In this document: piece after piece, positions 41,701-54,632 of the stretch
How positions within the stretch are numbered: the stretch's first letter is position 1
Layout: each line of letters starts with the position of its first letter
Source of the DNA: Lantana camara
Lineage: Eukaryota; Streptophyta; Magnoliopsida; Lamiales; Verbenaceae
DNA: 64,000 nt
Direction of reading: 5' to 3'
NCBI GenBank assembly: GCA_037501455.1
Contig: CM074855.1
Location: 34,195,001 to 34,259,000 of the forward strand
Notes under the pieces: model-generated
Seen by the model: only the letters and a program-made list of their open reading frames with translations
Told to the model about the DNA's origin: nothing
Database searches by the model: none
Position numbers and translations under genes: made by a program

Positions 41701-42337
41701 GGCATCACGCCCTACCACTATCCCGTTAAATATCTACCAACTTCATTAGAGCTTGAAAGTTACTCCCACCTTTGGCCCTTCAATTCCCGAATCTTAACAC
41801 TTGAAGTATAACCCAACTAGAGCAATCCATGACTCTTGATTTTCTTGTATGAAGTTCCCCGGTGCATTCCTTACAACTTCAAAGCAAAAGAAAAGAACTT
41901 GGGGTAGATTGAAGTTGTTGTAGAAATTGGTCGTGGTTTGATATAATCTTCATAACCTTTAACTCCAAATTAGTTCAAAGCTAAATGCATGCGGTTAGTA
42001 CATGCTCATGTCATATAATTAGCATTTAACCACATATTTGATGCAGAACGCAATAGTTAATTCAACTAAATTAAAGAAAACACATCAAACATATAAATTC
42101 CAAGTCATAGAATATCAATTAATCATCAAGTAGTAACATAAATCAATGCCATGCACAAGTCATCAAGTAGCTCAAAGATGTTCAGGTAAGTTCAAATAAA
42201 TTCAAATAAGTTCAAGTAGTTCCAAATAAGATGCAAGACTCGCAATTATCAAATAATCCTACGCCGTTCGACCTAGACATGACACGACTCGACGCTAGAA
42301 CCGCGGTTTTACAACCGGGCTCTGATACCACCTAAGA
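38710..42337 (-). mobile_element. Internal region 7 of the array (3628 bp), non-coding
   Basis: Complete internal region. A one-base deletion (gatttaattgtata, about 41088) is shared only with internal region 8, while tacttcgactc near 38928 is shared with internal region 6. Primer-binding site at 42319-42330. Confidence 0.88.
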
Positions 42338-44854
42338 TGTAACACCCGGAACGCCAAGATGCCACACCCCCGCACCATGAGTCTAGCTCACACATGAAAT
42401 GGGTAGTCCATATATGAACCGGACTCATGGCGAACGGGTGACAATAAAAAAAAAACTCAAAAGCTAGGTGGGTACCCTCAAAGACTACCAATAAACAATT
42501 CAAAACAATAAAAGCGGAAGCAATAGCAATCAATACTTATAGGTACCATATTTACATATTTACTTATAGATACCAACATTTATATAATAGTAGGTACCAA
42601 CACTTATCAATACATTATCATCTCCTATACATCATACATGTATAATAACCCAAAACCACTAACATGATAAGCCGAAAATACCAAGAACATGAAAATGCAA
42701 TGCTAGACTCAACTCGATAACTGGACACGACTCGGACTCCCGCCTAGCACGCCACTGACAGTACCTGAAAAGTGTGAGGTGTCAGTCTACCACAGACTGA
42801 GTGAGGGGTTTATAAATAAATATTCGCGCAAGTAACATGCAAGCCATAATCTCGGGTAAGGGTTCATAAAATGGAAACAATATAAGTTTAATAGTAAAAG
42901 ATAACTATAGATATATAGATACGATTTGGCCGATTGGCTTAAAATGGAAACAATCGGGAAAGCCCTTGCTTTCCCGATTGGCTTAATATACTACCCTCGG
43001 GCCCAACGTGAACAATAGTTACTCGCCAAAACAATCAATGCGTTAATCAATCAATCAATCAATCAATCCAATTCCGTGAAATCAATTGAAAATCATAAGG
43101 TTCGAAAACTATAGATATATAGATACGATTTGGCCGAAAATCACATAAGGGTTGTAAGGTTTTATATATCTAGAATTTAAACCTCACCTGACGAGCGACG
43201 GAACAAGACAAGGATACTAGAAAGTGCCCAACGATCAATGATCTCCGCCCTGGAGAAAAACTGGACAAGAAAGGAAATAACGTGAACTCGTGGGACAAGA
43301 CTCAATATGAGACCAAGTATGACGCATGGCAATGCTCATGTAAATAAATAACCATCCCAACACTTTAATAACCATACATATTAACAATTAAGTGGCACTT
43401 AATCATATATGAGAACCAACTAACACTTAAAAGATGAAATAAATCTCAAGGAGTCACATATTTAAAGCATTCAATCATTTCAAGTTCAATTCATATAGGG
43501 CATGGAGTCACACAATACATTTGAGCAATTAAGTACCAAGAAGTATCAATTAGGAGCGTATTTATCAATTAAACAAGTATATAACTCATATAATTCACAT
43601 ATGGGGGCCAAGAGAGTGAAAGGAATGCAATAAGAAAGGTTTTGGTGAAGTTTGGCCAAAACCGATAATTTTTGGAAATGTACATGTTGTAGGAAAACAG
43701 GAATATCTTAAATTCTAGAAGTGGGAATCGAGTTTTGTTTGTTGGATATGAAAGTAGAGACATAGACCTTTCCAACGCTATATGGCACGTTTTCTAATTC
43801 TAACCGAGGTGAAAATGGCGTTGGTTTGAAATTGGACAAAATGCAGGAAATAAAAGGTGACACGCCCCGTGTCACTAAAATAAACTAAGCCGTGACACCC
43901 CCGTGTCACGGTACAGAAACTCAACCCAACGAACACCCCCGTGTCACACTGAAGAGGGGAAAAGCGACACCCCCGTGTCACTGTGCGTAACAGAAAAACA
44001 GGGCAAGAAAACAGGGGAGGTCGCGGGAAAAGGTTCCCAAACCAATCAATCACCAAACTACATCAAATAAACACTTGAAAACCAACATATAGCATGTATA
44101 TGATCATATATATCCATTAATCATCATATAATCCAAGGAAACATGCATCAAATCATCAAGAATTCATCATCAAAATCCCATATAAAATCATATATTCCCA
44201 ACTTCAACATAACTTCAAGTTTCATGCAAGAAATGAAGAAACAAGGACCTAAACATGCTTCTAATCATGAATAAGCATGAAAGCATCAATCAATCATCAA
44301 ACCCTACTCAACCAAATAATCAAAAGCTCAAGCAATTCATACATATACCTTGAAAGAATGAATGGAAAGATGAAAGGAACTATGGAGATGATGGTGATGC
44401 CTCATACTCATGCAATTCCTCCTTGAAATTAACTTGGAATGATGAAATCTCCTCCTTCTCTTCCATGGTGTAAAAATCGGTATTCAGTGTGTGTGTGTGT
44501 GAGGTTAATTTGATGAGAATGAAATGAAATGGAAGAGATGAATGAGATATTTACAAAAGTCTTCCACATATATGCATGACTCATCACTTTTTGCACATAA
44601 GTCCCTCCATTATATGAATGCATGCAATTAAGTTTCAATCCATGTAAAATGAGTATCTAACTCTATTTAAGTCATGCAATTAAATCCACACATTTACATA
44701 TATGAGCATTTAGTCACGTTAACAATTAATTCATAAAAGCTCATGGAAATATTATGCATCTAATGTTATGAAAAATATATAAAGTATCACATAATATCAA
44801 TTAAGCACATTATCAATTATCGCATAATGCATAAATTGAAAACGGGGCGTTACA
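42338..44854 (-). repeat. LTR 8 of the array, with internal deletion and filler (2517 bp)
   Basis: Shorter than its neighbours by about 290 bp. The segment between agataact (42906) and cccttgctttccc (42963) is replaced by about 60 bp of locally copied filler. The start reads TGTAACACCC instead of TGTAGCACCC. The variant gaaatgggtag (about 42398) is shared with LTR 9 only. Confidence 0.9.
42903..42980. other. Filler DNA at the LTR 8 deletion, with a perfect hairpin
   Basis: Bases 42903-42933 repeat 43107-43137 exactly (31 bp), including the LTR-8-specific change acgattt. Bases 42940-42954 repeat 42867-42881 exactly (15 bp), again with an LTR-8-specific base. Bases 42951-42962 (caatcgggaaag) are the reverse complement of 42969-42980 around a 6-base loop. 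Copying from both flanks and in inverted orientation is typical of template-switching repair (inference). Confidence 0.85.
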
Positions 44855-47800
44855 ACTCTCTCCCTCTTAAGAGGACCTGGTCCCCAGGTCCACTGCCGAG
44901 TTTAAAATGATGCACAAGAAACAAGAGAGCCCCGTCTCTTAGACAAGTAACGAGAGAGCCCCGTCTCTCCACAAGAAATGAGAGAACCCCGTCTCTCGAA
45001 CAAGAAATGAGAGAACCCCGTCTCTCTAGCAAATAAAGAGAGAACCCCGTCTCTCTAACAACTAAGGAGAGTACTCCGACTCTCACACAAGCAAGAATTT
45101 CAAGAGAACGCTTAATTAAACATTCACACAGAACTTCACGAAATGATCAAGTAGGAGAAGTCAAATACCAACTAGTCTTACAAAAGCAATTAACAAATAC
45201 AAAGAACCATACGTGGTGATAATAAAATGTACATTGCACACGATATGCATGTTTTGGTGTACCGTTCACCATGGTCTTAGAAAACTTCAGTGGCAGTAAC
45301 TTGATTCAATACTTGATTCTTTGATCAGAATCCCTTCTAACCAAAATGCCATTCCTCGGATGCCTGATGTCAGTATGTACCACAATAACTACTCAATCTC
45401 CATCCCGCGATCAAATTTCTAACCTTTCTACCACCACGGTTCGAAGATTCAATTCTTGAATATGCACTTGGTAGTAATCCGACCACCCATTCTTCTTACC
45501 AATTATAGTTGACCTCCTCCGATGCCCGAACTAATTATTTGATGACTCGAGGTCTACCTTTTATCCTTCAAAATATTCCCGGTTCAAGTAACTCTAAGGT
45601 GATCCCTTGCGATAGAGAATGTTCCCGTCGAGTTGTTTTTATCTTGTAATATGGTAATAGTGTCGCACCTCTTTGGTCACTTCGTGCAAATCTTGAATTA
45701 CAGTCGCTTTACTTGAAAAATTCTTACCTTTGATCAAAGTAAACTTACTCAACTTATAAAAATCATGATCTCTCCCATTTCTCCTCAGATTTGTTTCAAT
45801 TTCAACTCGGCTCAAGATATGCCTCCTTATGGCTTTTAAAAATCTCCATTTGAGAACTCTAGGCGCACGAGATTTAAACTATTGAAGACTTCATTCACCT
45901 AGTTCCGATAGAGAGTTTCCGAAAGAACCATTTTCCTTGAAGTTTCAACTCTCCCAAGTGAGATCCAAACATCGATTTTAAGTTGTTCCCCGACCGGCTC
46001 TCCCCCTTAAGAAAATAGGAATATTTTCTGTCTAACTTCTAGAACTAGTTCTACCCTTTCTCAAATCCAAGCTTCTCTCCTTTCTAATTCTCTTGAAGTA
46101 CCTCTAACTCTCGATCTCATTCTCGAAGTATTTCTCTATCTCAATTGGAAATCCAACGAACACTGAATCTTTCCTCAGTTCTTGAATATCCATTCCATTT
46201 CTTGAAGCTCTCACCCTTTCCAAAATCATTTCCTAAATATCCTCATCCTGACCTTGGAGGTCATCAAGCATCTCAATCTCCTAATTCATCCCTTGTTGTT
46301 GCTTTCAAGTAACCCCATCATTTGTAACCCTTACACTTTTGTTGCTTCTAACAAATGTAATTCCTTTGAGCACAACCACAAATTTGAAGTCATTTCCCCA
46401 GTCGACTCAACTTCCTTGATATCAGCAATCTTAAATCTCGCCACTTGTTCGGACATTTCATCTCATGTTTATTTTTGAAGTGACAACTTCTTCCATCCAA
46501 CTCCTAACTACTTTTCCCGGCCTTTCAATTGTTCTTTCTCCCTTTTGTTCCTCACTTTGCAACCCAATTCTTTCCGTATCATACTTCGGTTGTGTCTCGG
46601 TTGAAGTAATGCTTGATAGATGAGGTGGAGAGATTTTCTATCAAGAAAACACTTAAAGTGCATGTTGGGTTAAGATGTCGACGCACGTATTACACTTATA
46701 AATAATAAATACACAAGTTGGAAAATTTACGCTCAAGTAGGAATGCATATATAGTTAAAGAAATTTAAATAATTTAAACAATGTATGATGCACGTGCCAT
46801 GAATGCTTTGAACCTGTCACCGTAGTTGCATCCTTTAACTTAGCACTTGTTCTTTGTTTTGTTGAATTACAAGCTTGCCTCGAATTTGTTGGTTATTCCT
46901 GGTTACCCACGGTCTTCCAATTTTCTTCAAAATCCCCAGCATCAACCCGTACGTTTCCATCACTCGAGGATTGAAATTTCTTGAACTCAATTCTGTCCCC
47001 AAGTATTCCTTCCAATTTATAGATTCTAAGTGTGGTTCGAGCCTTCACCTTAAATATTTTCTTGTTCAAAGCTTCCTTATCTCGACTCGTATAACTTGGT
47101 AATCAAATTATGATTCTTGAACTCCAATGCTTCTACTTCCGTGAAATTGATAACTAGCCCTCTTTCGAAAAGTAGTCTCTAATTGTTATCCGAAGTCTTC
47201 ACCTAGTTATCACCTCAATCGAAATCCTCGATTTAATTGTATAAGTTTAAATAGTCGAACGAACTCACCCTCCAATTGCTTACACTCAAGCATATAGTTT
47301 CCTTCTATAAGCTCGTTACCTTCTTTCACCGTTTCCATTTTTGCTCCATATCTTCCAATTCAACTTCTTCCTTACTCAAAATCCGTAGTGACTTCAATTC
47401 CCCTTTTTCTTAATCTCTTCATTCTTCTTCATCGATCTAACCTCCTCCAAGATTCCCTTCGTTCCATCCCTTGGTTTGCACAACCCCGTTGAGTTTGGTT
47501 GACTAACTTAACTTTTGATGTGGCATGGTATATGTATTAATCTTATGATGACTTAGCATCATCTACCCCAACTCCACCTCTTTGAACTTCTTCCACTTAC
47601 CTAAAGCTCGTAGGTCATCCCACAACTTGATTTTCGATTCTAATAGTGGAAAATCCTCAACTTGCTTTCAACTCCGAACCCTAAGTCCCTAGTACCCTCG
47701 AGGCCTCCTCGGTGATTGAGACCTTGAACCTTAAAACACTCTAGAGGTTTTCTTCAGTTTTGCTCTTGAATGAAATGATCCTACGGATTCCCGTTAAAAA

Positions 47801-48482
47801 GACTTTTGCAATATAGGCGTGTGAGTGTTAATCTTGCAAGTTGTAGGCATCACGCCCTACCACTATCCCGTTAAATATCTACCAACTTCATTAGAGCTTG
47901 AAAGTTACTCCCACCTTTGGCCCTTCAATTCCCGAATCTTAACACTTGAAGTATAACCCAACTAGAGCAATCCATGAATCTTGATTTTCTTGTATGAAGT
48001 TCCCCGGTGCATTCCTTACAACTTCAAAGCAAAAGAAAAGAACTTGGGGTAGATTGAAGTTGTTGTAGAAATTGGTCGTGGTTTGATATAATCTTCATAA
48101 CCTATAACTCCAAATTAGTTCAAAGCTAAATGCATGCGGTTAGTACATGCTGATGTCACATAATTAGCATTTAACCACATATTTGATGCAGAACGCAACA
48201 ATTAATTCAACTAAATTAAAGAAAACACATCAAACATATAAATTCCAAGTCATAGAAGATCAATTAATCATCAAGTAGTAACGTAAATCAATGCCATGCA
48301 CAAGTCATCAAGTAGCTCAAAGATGTTCAGGTAAGTTCAAATAAATTCAAATAAGTTCAAGCAGTTCCAAATAAGATGCAAGACTCGCAATTATCAAATA
48401 ATCCTATGCCGTTCGACCTAGACATGACACGACTCGACGCTAGAACCGCGGTTTTGCAACCGGGCTCTGATACCACCTAAGA
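44855..48482 (-). mobile_element. Internal region 8 of the array (3628 bp), non-coding
   Basis: Complete internal region sharing the one-base deletion near 47232 with internal region 7. Primer-binding site at 48464-48475. It serves as the internal part of the element whose 5' LTR is LTR 9. Confidence 0.88.
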
Positions 48483-51290
48483 TGTAGCACCCGGAACGCC
48501 GAGATGCCACACCCCCGCACCATGAGTCTAGCTCACACATGAAATGGGTAGTCCATATATGAACCGGACTCATGGCGAACGGGTGACAATAAAAAAAAAA
48601 ACTCAAAAGCTAGGCGGGTACCCTCAAAGACTACCAATAAACAATTCAGAACAATAAAAGCAGAAGCAATAGCAATCAATACTTATAGGTACCATATTTA
48701 CATATTTACTTATAGATACCAACATTTATATAATAGTAGGTACCAACACTTATCAATACATTATCATCTCCTATACATCATACATGTATAATAACCCAAA
48801 ACCACTAACATGATAAGCCGAAAATACCAAGAACATGAAAATGCAATGCTAGACTCAACTCGACAACTGGACACGACTCGGACTCCCGCCTAGCACGCCA
48901 CTGACAGTACCTGAAAAGTGTGAGGTGTCAGTCTACCACAGACTGAGTGAGGGGTTTATAAATAAATATTCGCACAAGTAACATGCAAGCCATAATCTCG
49001 GGTAAGGGTTCATAAAATAGAAACAATATAAGTTTAATAGTAAAAGATAACTCGCCCGAGATTACAACTAATCAATTTAACAATACACTCAATTTAATTC
49101 AATTCAATCAGTGGCCCGGCGAGTGAGGGCAAATCTCCAACCTTTCTCCGACAGTGTACAATAATTCAGTTGTAATTATTGAGTGATCAAGCAATAGAAC
49201 TTAGTGCACAATTAGCAATTTCAATCAATAACTCCTTCTTCCTCCGGGTGATGGCGGGCTTGCAAGACCCAACCATCCAGGCACGGTGTACGTCAGGAGC
49301 ATGACTCCCACGTACGGGATTTCTTCCTCCACCAAACCTCCTGATGGATTCAGAGGTGATCCCACAATGGTGAGGATAGTGCAAGAGTTACCCGTCAGCC
49401 CTTGCTTTCCCGGTTGGCTCAATACACTACCCTCGGGCCCAACGTGAACAATAGTTACTCGCCAAAACAATCAATGCGTTAATCAATCAATCAATCAATC
49501 AATCCAATTCCGTGAAATCAATTGAAAATCATAAGGTTCGAAAACTATAGATATATAGATACGTTTTGGCCGAAAAACACATAAGGGTTGTAAGCTTTTA
49601 TATATCTAGAATTTAAACCTCACCTGACGAGCGACGGAACAAGACAAGGATACTAGAAAGTGCCCAACGATCAATGATCTCCGCCCTGGAGAAAAACTGG
49701 ACAAGAAAGGAAATAACGTGAACTCGTGGGACAAGACTCAATATGAGACCAAGTATGACGTACGGCAATGCTCATGTAAATAAATAACCATCCCAACACT
49801 TTAATAACCATACATATTAACAATTAAGTGGCACTTAATCATATATGAGAACCAGCTAACACTTAAAAGATGAAATAAATCTCAAGGAGTCACATATTTA
49901 AAGCATTCAATCATTTCAAGTTCAATTCATATAGGGCATGGAGTCACACAATACATTTGAGCAATTAAGTACCAAGAAGTATCAAGTAGGAGCATACTTA
50001 TCAATTAAACAAGTATATAACTCATATAATTCACATATGGGAGCCAAGAGAGTGAAAGGAATGCAATAAGAAAGGTTTTGGTGAAGTTTGGCCAAAACCG
50101 ACAATTTTTGGAAATGTACATGTTGTGGGAAAACTGGAATATCTTAAATTCTAGAAGTGGGAATCGAGTTTTGTTTGTTGGATATGAAAGTAGAGACATA
50201 GACCTTTCCAACGCTATATGGCACGTTTTCTAATTCAAACCGAGGTGAAAATGGCGTTGGTTTGAAGTTGGACAAAATGCAGGAAATAAAAGGTGACACG
50301 CCCCGTGTCACTAAAATACACTTAGCCGTGACACCCCCGTGTCACGGTACAGAAACTCAACCCAACGAACACCCCCGTGTCACACTGAAGAGGGGAAAAG
50401 CGACACCCCCGTGTCACTGTGCGTAACAGAAAAACAGGGCAAGAAAACAGGGGAGGTCGCGGGAAAAGGTTCCCAAACCAATCAATCACCAAACAACATC
50501 AAATAAACACTTGAAAACCAACATATAGTATGTATATGATCATATATATCCATTAATCATCATATAATCCAAGGAAACATGCATCAAATCATCAAGAATT
50601 CATCATCAAAATCCCATATAAAATCATATATTCCCAACTTCAACATAACTTCAAGTTTCATGCAAGAAATGAAGAAACAAGGACCTAAACATGCTTCTAA
50701 TCATGAATAAGCATGAAAGCATCAATCAATCATCAAACCCTACTCAACCAAATAATCAAAAGCTCAAGCAATTCATACATATACCTTGAAAGAATGAATG
50801 GAAAGATGAAAGGAACTATGGAGATGATGGTGATGCCTCATACTCATGCAATTCCTCCTTGAAATTAACTTGGAATGATGAAATCTCCTCCTTCTCTTCC
50901 ATGGTGTAAAAATCGGTATTGAGTGTGTGTGTGTGTGAGGTTAATTTGATGAGAATGAAATGAAATGGAAGAGATGAATGAGATATTTACAAAAGTCTTC
51001 CACATATATGCATGACTCATCACTTTTTGCACATAAGTCCCTCCATTATATGAATGCATGCAATTAAGTTTCAATCCATGTAAAATGAGTATCTAACTCT
51101 ATTTAAGTCATGCAATTAAATCCACACATTTACATATATGAGCATTTAGTCACGTTAACAATTAATTCATAAAAGCTCATGGAAATATTATGCATCTAAT
51201 GTTATGAAAAATATATAAAGTATCACATAATATCAATTAAGCACATTATCAATTATCGCATAATGCATAAATTGAAAACAGGGCGTTACA
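48483..51290 (-). repeat. LTR 9, outermost 5' LTR of the array (2808 bp)
   Basis: Complete LTR ending gggcgttaca directly against the right target-site duplication. In element orientation this is the only 5' LTR with no element upstream, so full-length transcripts could start here. A private change, gaaaacaggg for gaaaacgggg, lies 13 bases from the end. Confidence 0.92.
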
Positions 51291-51295
51291 TGTGG
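51291..51295. other. Right target-site duplication of the LTR array (tgtgg)
   Basis: Exact repeat of 1428-1432, followed by agctggataaataag, which continues the LINE reading frame. Confidence 0.9.
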
Positions 51296-52440
51296 AGCTG
51301 GATAAATAAGAAAAAATATTAAAAAGGGAGGATATTCTTGAATATTAACCTCAACTTATGGCTTCTCGAGCATGGAAGGAGATTATTAGAAACACTCGGA
51401 TGGTGGAACCATGTTTGCAAATGGATGATTGGGAACGTTGAAGGGGTGTCATTGACCTAGATAAAAACTAACACCTGGATAAGTTGAAAACAGTACTTCT
51501 CAATGAGGTGGCGACTGAGATACTTAGTGTCCTGATCGTGCTGCATGATAATGGAGATAAGAGAGTCTAAACTAGGTCAACTAAAGACAAATTCTCCAAT
51601 AACACGACCTATAGTCTGCTTATAGTGTTGGATGAGACATGCTAGAAAATTGGAAATGGGCTTAGAAATTACCTTGCCCCTAAAAGTTCAAGATTTTCTT
51701 GTGGCTTTGCCAATATGATAGCCTACTTATGAATATACTGAAGTATGACCGAAAATTTGGGAAATGTGATGTATTTACACGTTGTTGCACAGAACGTGAA
51801 GATGTGGACCACGTGCTAAGAAGTTGTTTGTTCGCACTTCGAGTGTGGGAAAAGATTGTTGATGCATAAACTAGTTGAAATCTTCGTGGCTTACGATTGT
51901 CTTAATTTTGGCGCTCTGGAATTTTTGGAAAGTATGAAACCGATGGAGCTATCCGACTGTTATAAAGCCTAAAAACATCACTCTTTGCCCCATAAAAGAA
52001 TTATCTAAGGCCTTAGTACTAATCATTGAGGACAAATAATACAGGCAAAAGAAAATCTGCTAAGTTGTCGTGGAATAAACCCGAGAAGGGATGGGTGAAA
52101 CTAAACTAGGATGAAAGCTTTCATAACCACACCGACTATGCTTTGGCCAAGGGCATCATTCGAGATGACAACGGAAGATGGGTGCTACGATACTCTATGA
52201 ATTTTGGTAGAGTTTCAATAAATATGATAGAGTTATTGGGCTTATATGAGGGATTAACACTAACTTAGGAGAGATGCTTTTCGAAAATTAATGTAGAGAT
52301 TGATTCAGAGATCGTGGTGAAATGGAAATAAGAAAGGATATTAAATAACACCCCATGGAAAGTATAATTTTTGATTGCTGAAATATACTCCACAGACCCT
52401 GAGAAGTTTGAATTAAAACTGTTTTGAGAGAAATAAATAT
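51291..52440 (+). pseudogene. LINE ORF2 remnant, zf-RVT and RNase H part, 3' half
   Basis: Continuation of the LINE cut at 1432. Broken frames give SRAWKEIIRNTRM (about 51365-51405). A zf-RVT region follows at about 51675-51860, with LKVQDFLWLCQYDSLL and CDVFTRCCTEREDVDHVLRS. The RNase H domain lies at about 52089-52330 (WVKLN-stop-DES, then IIRDDNGRWVL, ELLGLYEGL and VEIDSEIVVKW). These match the usual domain order of plant L1-like ORF2. Stops and frameshifts are frequent. The 3' end of the element is not sharply defined. An AT-rich tail and cgtgcaacgtacgttcat near 52515 may belong to it. Confidence 0.8.
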
Positions 52441-52807
52441 GAAGACGAACTTTTAATACCTGAGTTTATTCGATAAAAATAATAGCAAAATTTATTAAAT
52501 AATTAAATATTAACGTGCAACGTACGTTCATTTCACTAGTTGTCATAAATGCGTGATCTCATATATTTCCCATGTACTTTATAATCTCATGTTTTATGCT
52601 AACTTGGAAAGTTATTATTCTACCTTATGCTCAAATCAAGTATTATATATATGAAGCCATGAGCATTATGGACCTTATGTTGTTGAAGCAATTGAAGTTT
52701 TGAGATAATTTGAATTTATACTTTTATTCTTTCTTTCATCATAAGGATTGAAACTACATAATCTCAACTGGAATTATAATTGGACTAATAAAAGTATAAA
52801 ACCTTCT
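52441..52807. other. AT-rich spacer, nothing recognised
   Basis: About 370 bases between the LINE remnant and the solo LTR. No frame, RNA gene or repeat identified, apart from the possible LINE 3' tail up to about 52540. Confidence 0.5.
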
Positions 52808-53619
52808 TGTAGCACCCCAAGCGGTGGGCACCACATCCCTCGTACTATAACTCGACACGTGTAACGAAACAAGGACTCCGTACACGTACCAAGCCATAGC
52901 AACTGGGAGACAAACAAAATCAAACCTAAGCTAGGCAGAACGTAGACCCAGAACTTCACTGTACAAACAACAAATATGCGGAAGCGCAAACATGTCGTAC
53001 AAAATTAAAAAAAAAAGTAATAAAATCAGGTGACAGGTTCAACTAACATAGATTCCTAATCCCGAATCTCAAATCATACCATAAATCAAACGTGCAAACG
53101 GGTTCAAACTAGCCCTAGAAGCCTGTCCCGAAATTCATAACATAATTTGAACAATTCATATTCATATACAAACGTACAAGGTTATTCGTATTCAAAATGA
53201 AAATGCAAGGACCTAACTTATACAAAGACTCGAAAAGACTTGACTCAAGGATAGACTCACTCCGTCTAGCTCGAACTCCAAAGCAAAACCTACAAGGCAA
53301 GCAAGTCAAGATGTGCCAAACCTCTTCTCCGAGTGATAGAAGGGTTGCGCGACCCTAACTATCCAAGCAGACGAGGGGAGTGCTCAATAGTTCTCAAACC
53401 CTCAGGACTCCATCCCCCAACCAAACCTCCTGGTGGGTTCCGGTACATCCTTATCAAATTATCAAGTGGAGACCATGCACAGGAGGTGAGCCCGGTGACC
53501 CCTTGGTGGTCCCGGGTGCTCCTTACCCACAATCTCCGGGGCCCCATCAAGCAAGTCAAGATCACGTGCAAGTTCAAGTCATGCCCTAAGCCCCCTACAA
53601 ACGTGCATACCAAGACATA

Positions 53620-53830
53620 TCGCGCGTGCCACAAGCATACATATCATATACACCCATACATACATACCAAATGGATACATACTATACATACACACAAACA
53701 TGCTTATCACATACATACGTAATATACATACACTCAAACGTGTTCACCACATGCATACGTACCAAATCCAGAGCTAGCATACATAAGCTCATACATAGCG
53801 TTCATACTTTCAAACGTATAGCAAAACCAT
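53620..53830. repeat. CATA-rich low-complexity tract in the solo LTR
   Basis: Dense irregular repeats of catac, cacat and cgtac over about 200 bases. They create several spurious His/Tyr/Thr-rich frames. Confidence 0.7.
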
Positions 53831-54459
53831 CAAAATATGTAACTCGCACATATTTACATATACATAAGACTTATAAGTCACATGCATAGAAAACGAGCAC
53901 GTTGCATTATGGTTTAACTATATCCTAACCTCACATGGTACCAAACAACGCTGAAGACGAAGCAGACGGTTCACCCCGGAACCTACAAGACCCACTTGTT
54001 ACCACCCCGGGTGCACCTGAACAAACTGGAGAGAAAACACAAGACTCAGACTAAAAAATGAACCATGTAGACGCACGACATATGCTTGGGCACTTAAAGA
54101 ATACAAACACTTGGACAAAGTTCATATTCAAACAAGTTTCATGCGAAAGAAGGCATCACATAGCTCAAAGCATGCATGAAATACATCAAGAGATGTTCAT
54201 GTGCACAATTAATGTAAACAAGTACAATTGAGATGCAAATACTAGCATTTAATCGTATACATACATATAACATGTTTAAACACTTAAACTATAACATAGA
54301 AATGCAAAACATACCTTAATGCATGATTTCATATTCATATTAAGTCATAAAACAAGTTGGGATCATGTTCGGAGAGGGATAAAAGCGTAAAATAAGCATA
54401 CACAACGAAACAACACACGAAAGCTCACAAAAGCCCGTATCTCCCTCCAAGAACAAACC

Positions 54460-54632
54460 GACACACGGGCGTGTCTTGGTACAGATGGCCAACAAAACAA
54501 GGGAGACACGGGCATGTCTCCCTCCAAGGAGAAAAGGGGACACGGCCGTGTCTCGGTACAGACGTGCGAACACGGCTAGACACGGCCATGTCACTCACAA
54601 AGTACACGGTGAGACATGGGCGTGTCTCCCCT
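54460..54632. repeat. Cluster of GACACGG-type inverted repeats in the solo LTR
   Basis: Blocks include acacgggcgtgt, gagacacgggcatgtctc, gacacggccgtgtc, gacacggccatgtc and gacatgggcgtgtc. Two are followed by ggtacaga, as in the array LTR. They lie in the same relative part of the LTR and explain the frames around 54340-54809. Confidence 0.8.

Larger units (their letters stand above)
1433..51290 (-). mobile_element. Tandem array of a non-autonomous LTR retrotransposon (LARD-type), 9 LTRs and 8 internal regions
   Basis: A 49,858-bp head-to-tail array in which adjacent copies share LTRs. LTR starts lie at 1433, 3725, 10162, 16596, 23029, 29466, 35903, 42338 and 48483. The spacings are 2292, 6437, 6434, 6433, 6437, 6437, 6435 and 6145 bp. 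The short first and last spacings are explained by internal deletions. Ends are TG...CA and the flanks carry a perfect 5-bp duplication, as for one LTR-retrotransposon integration. Orientation is minus: the primer-binding site lies just below each LTR start and the polypurine tract just above each LTR end. Copies look about 98-99% identical by eye. No internal region has an open frame over about 90 codons or a recognisable gag or pol motif. Large LTRs plus a long non-coding internal region fit a LARD (large retrotransposon derivative). Array growth by unequal LTR-LTR recombination is an inference. Confidence 0.9.
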
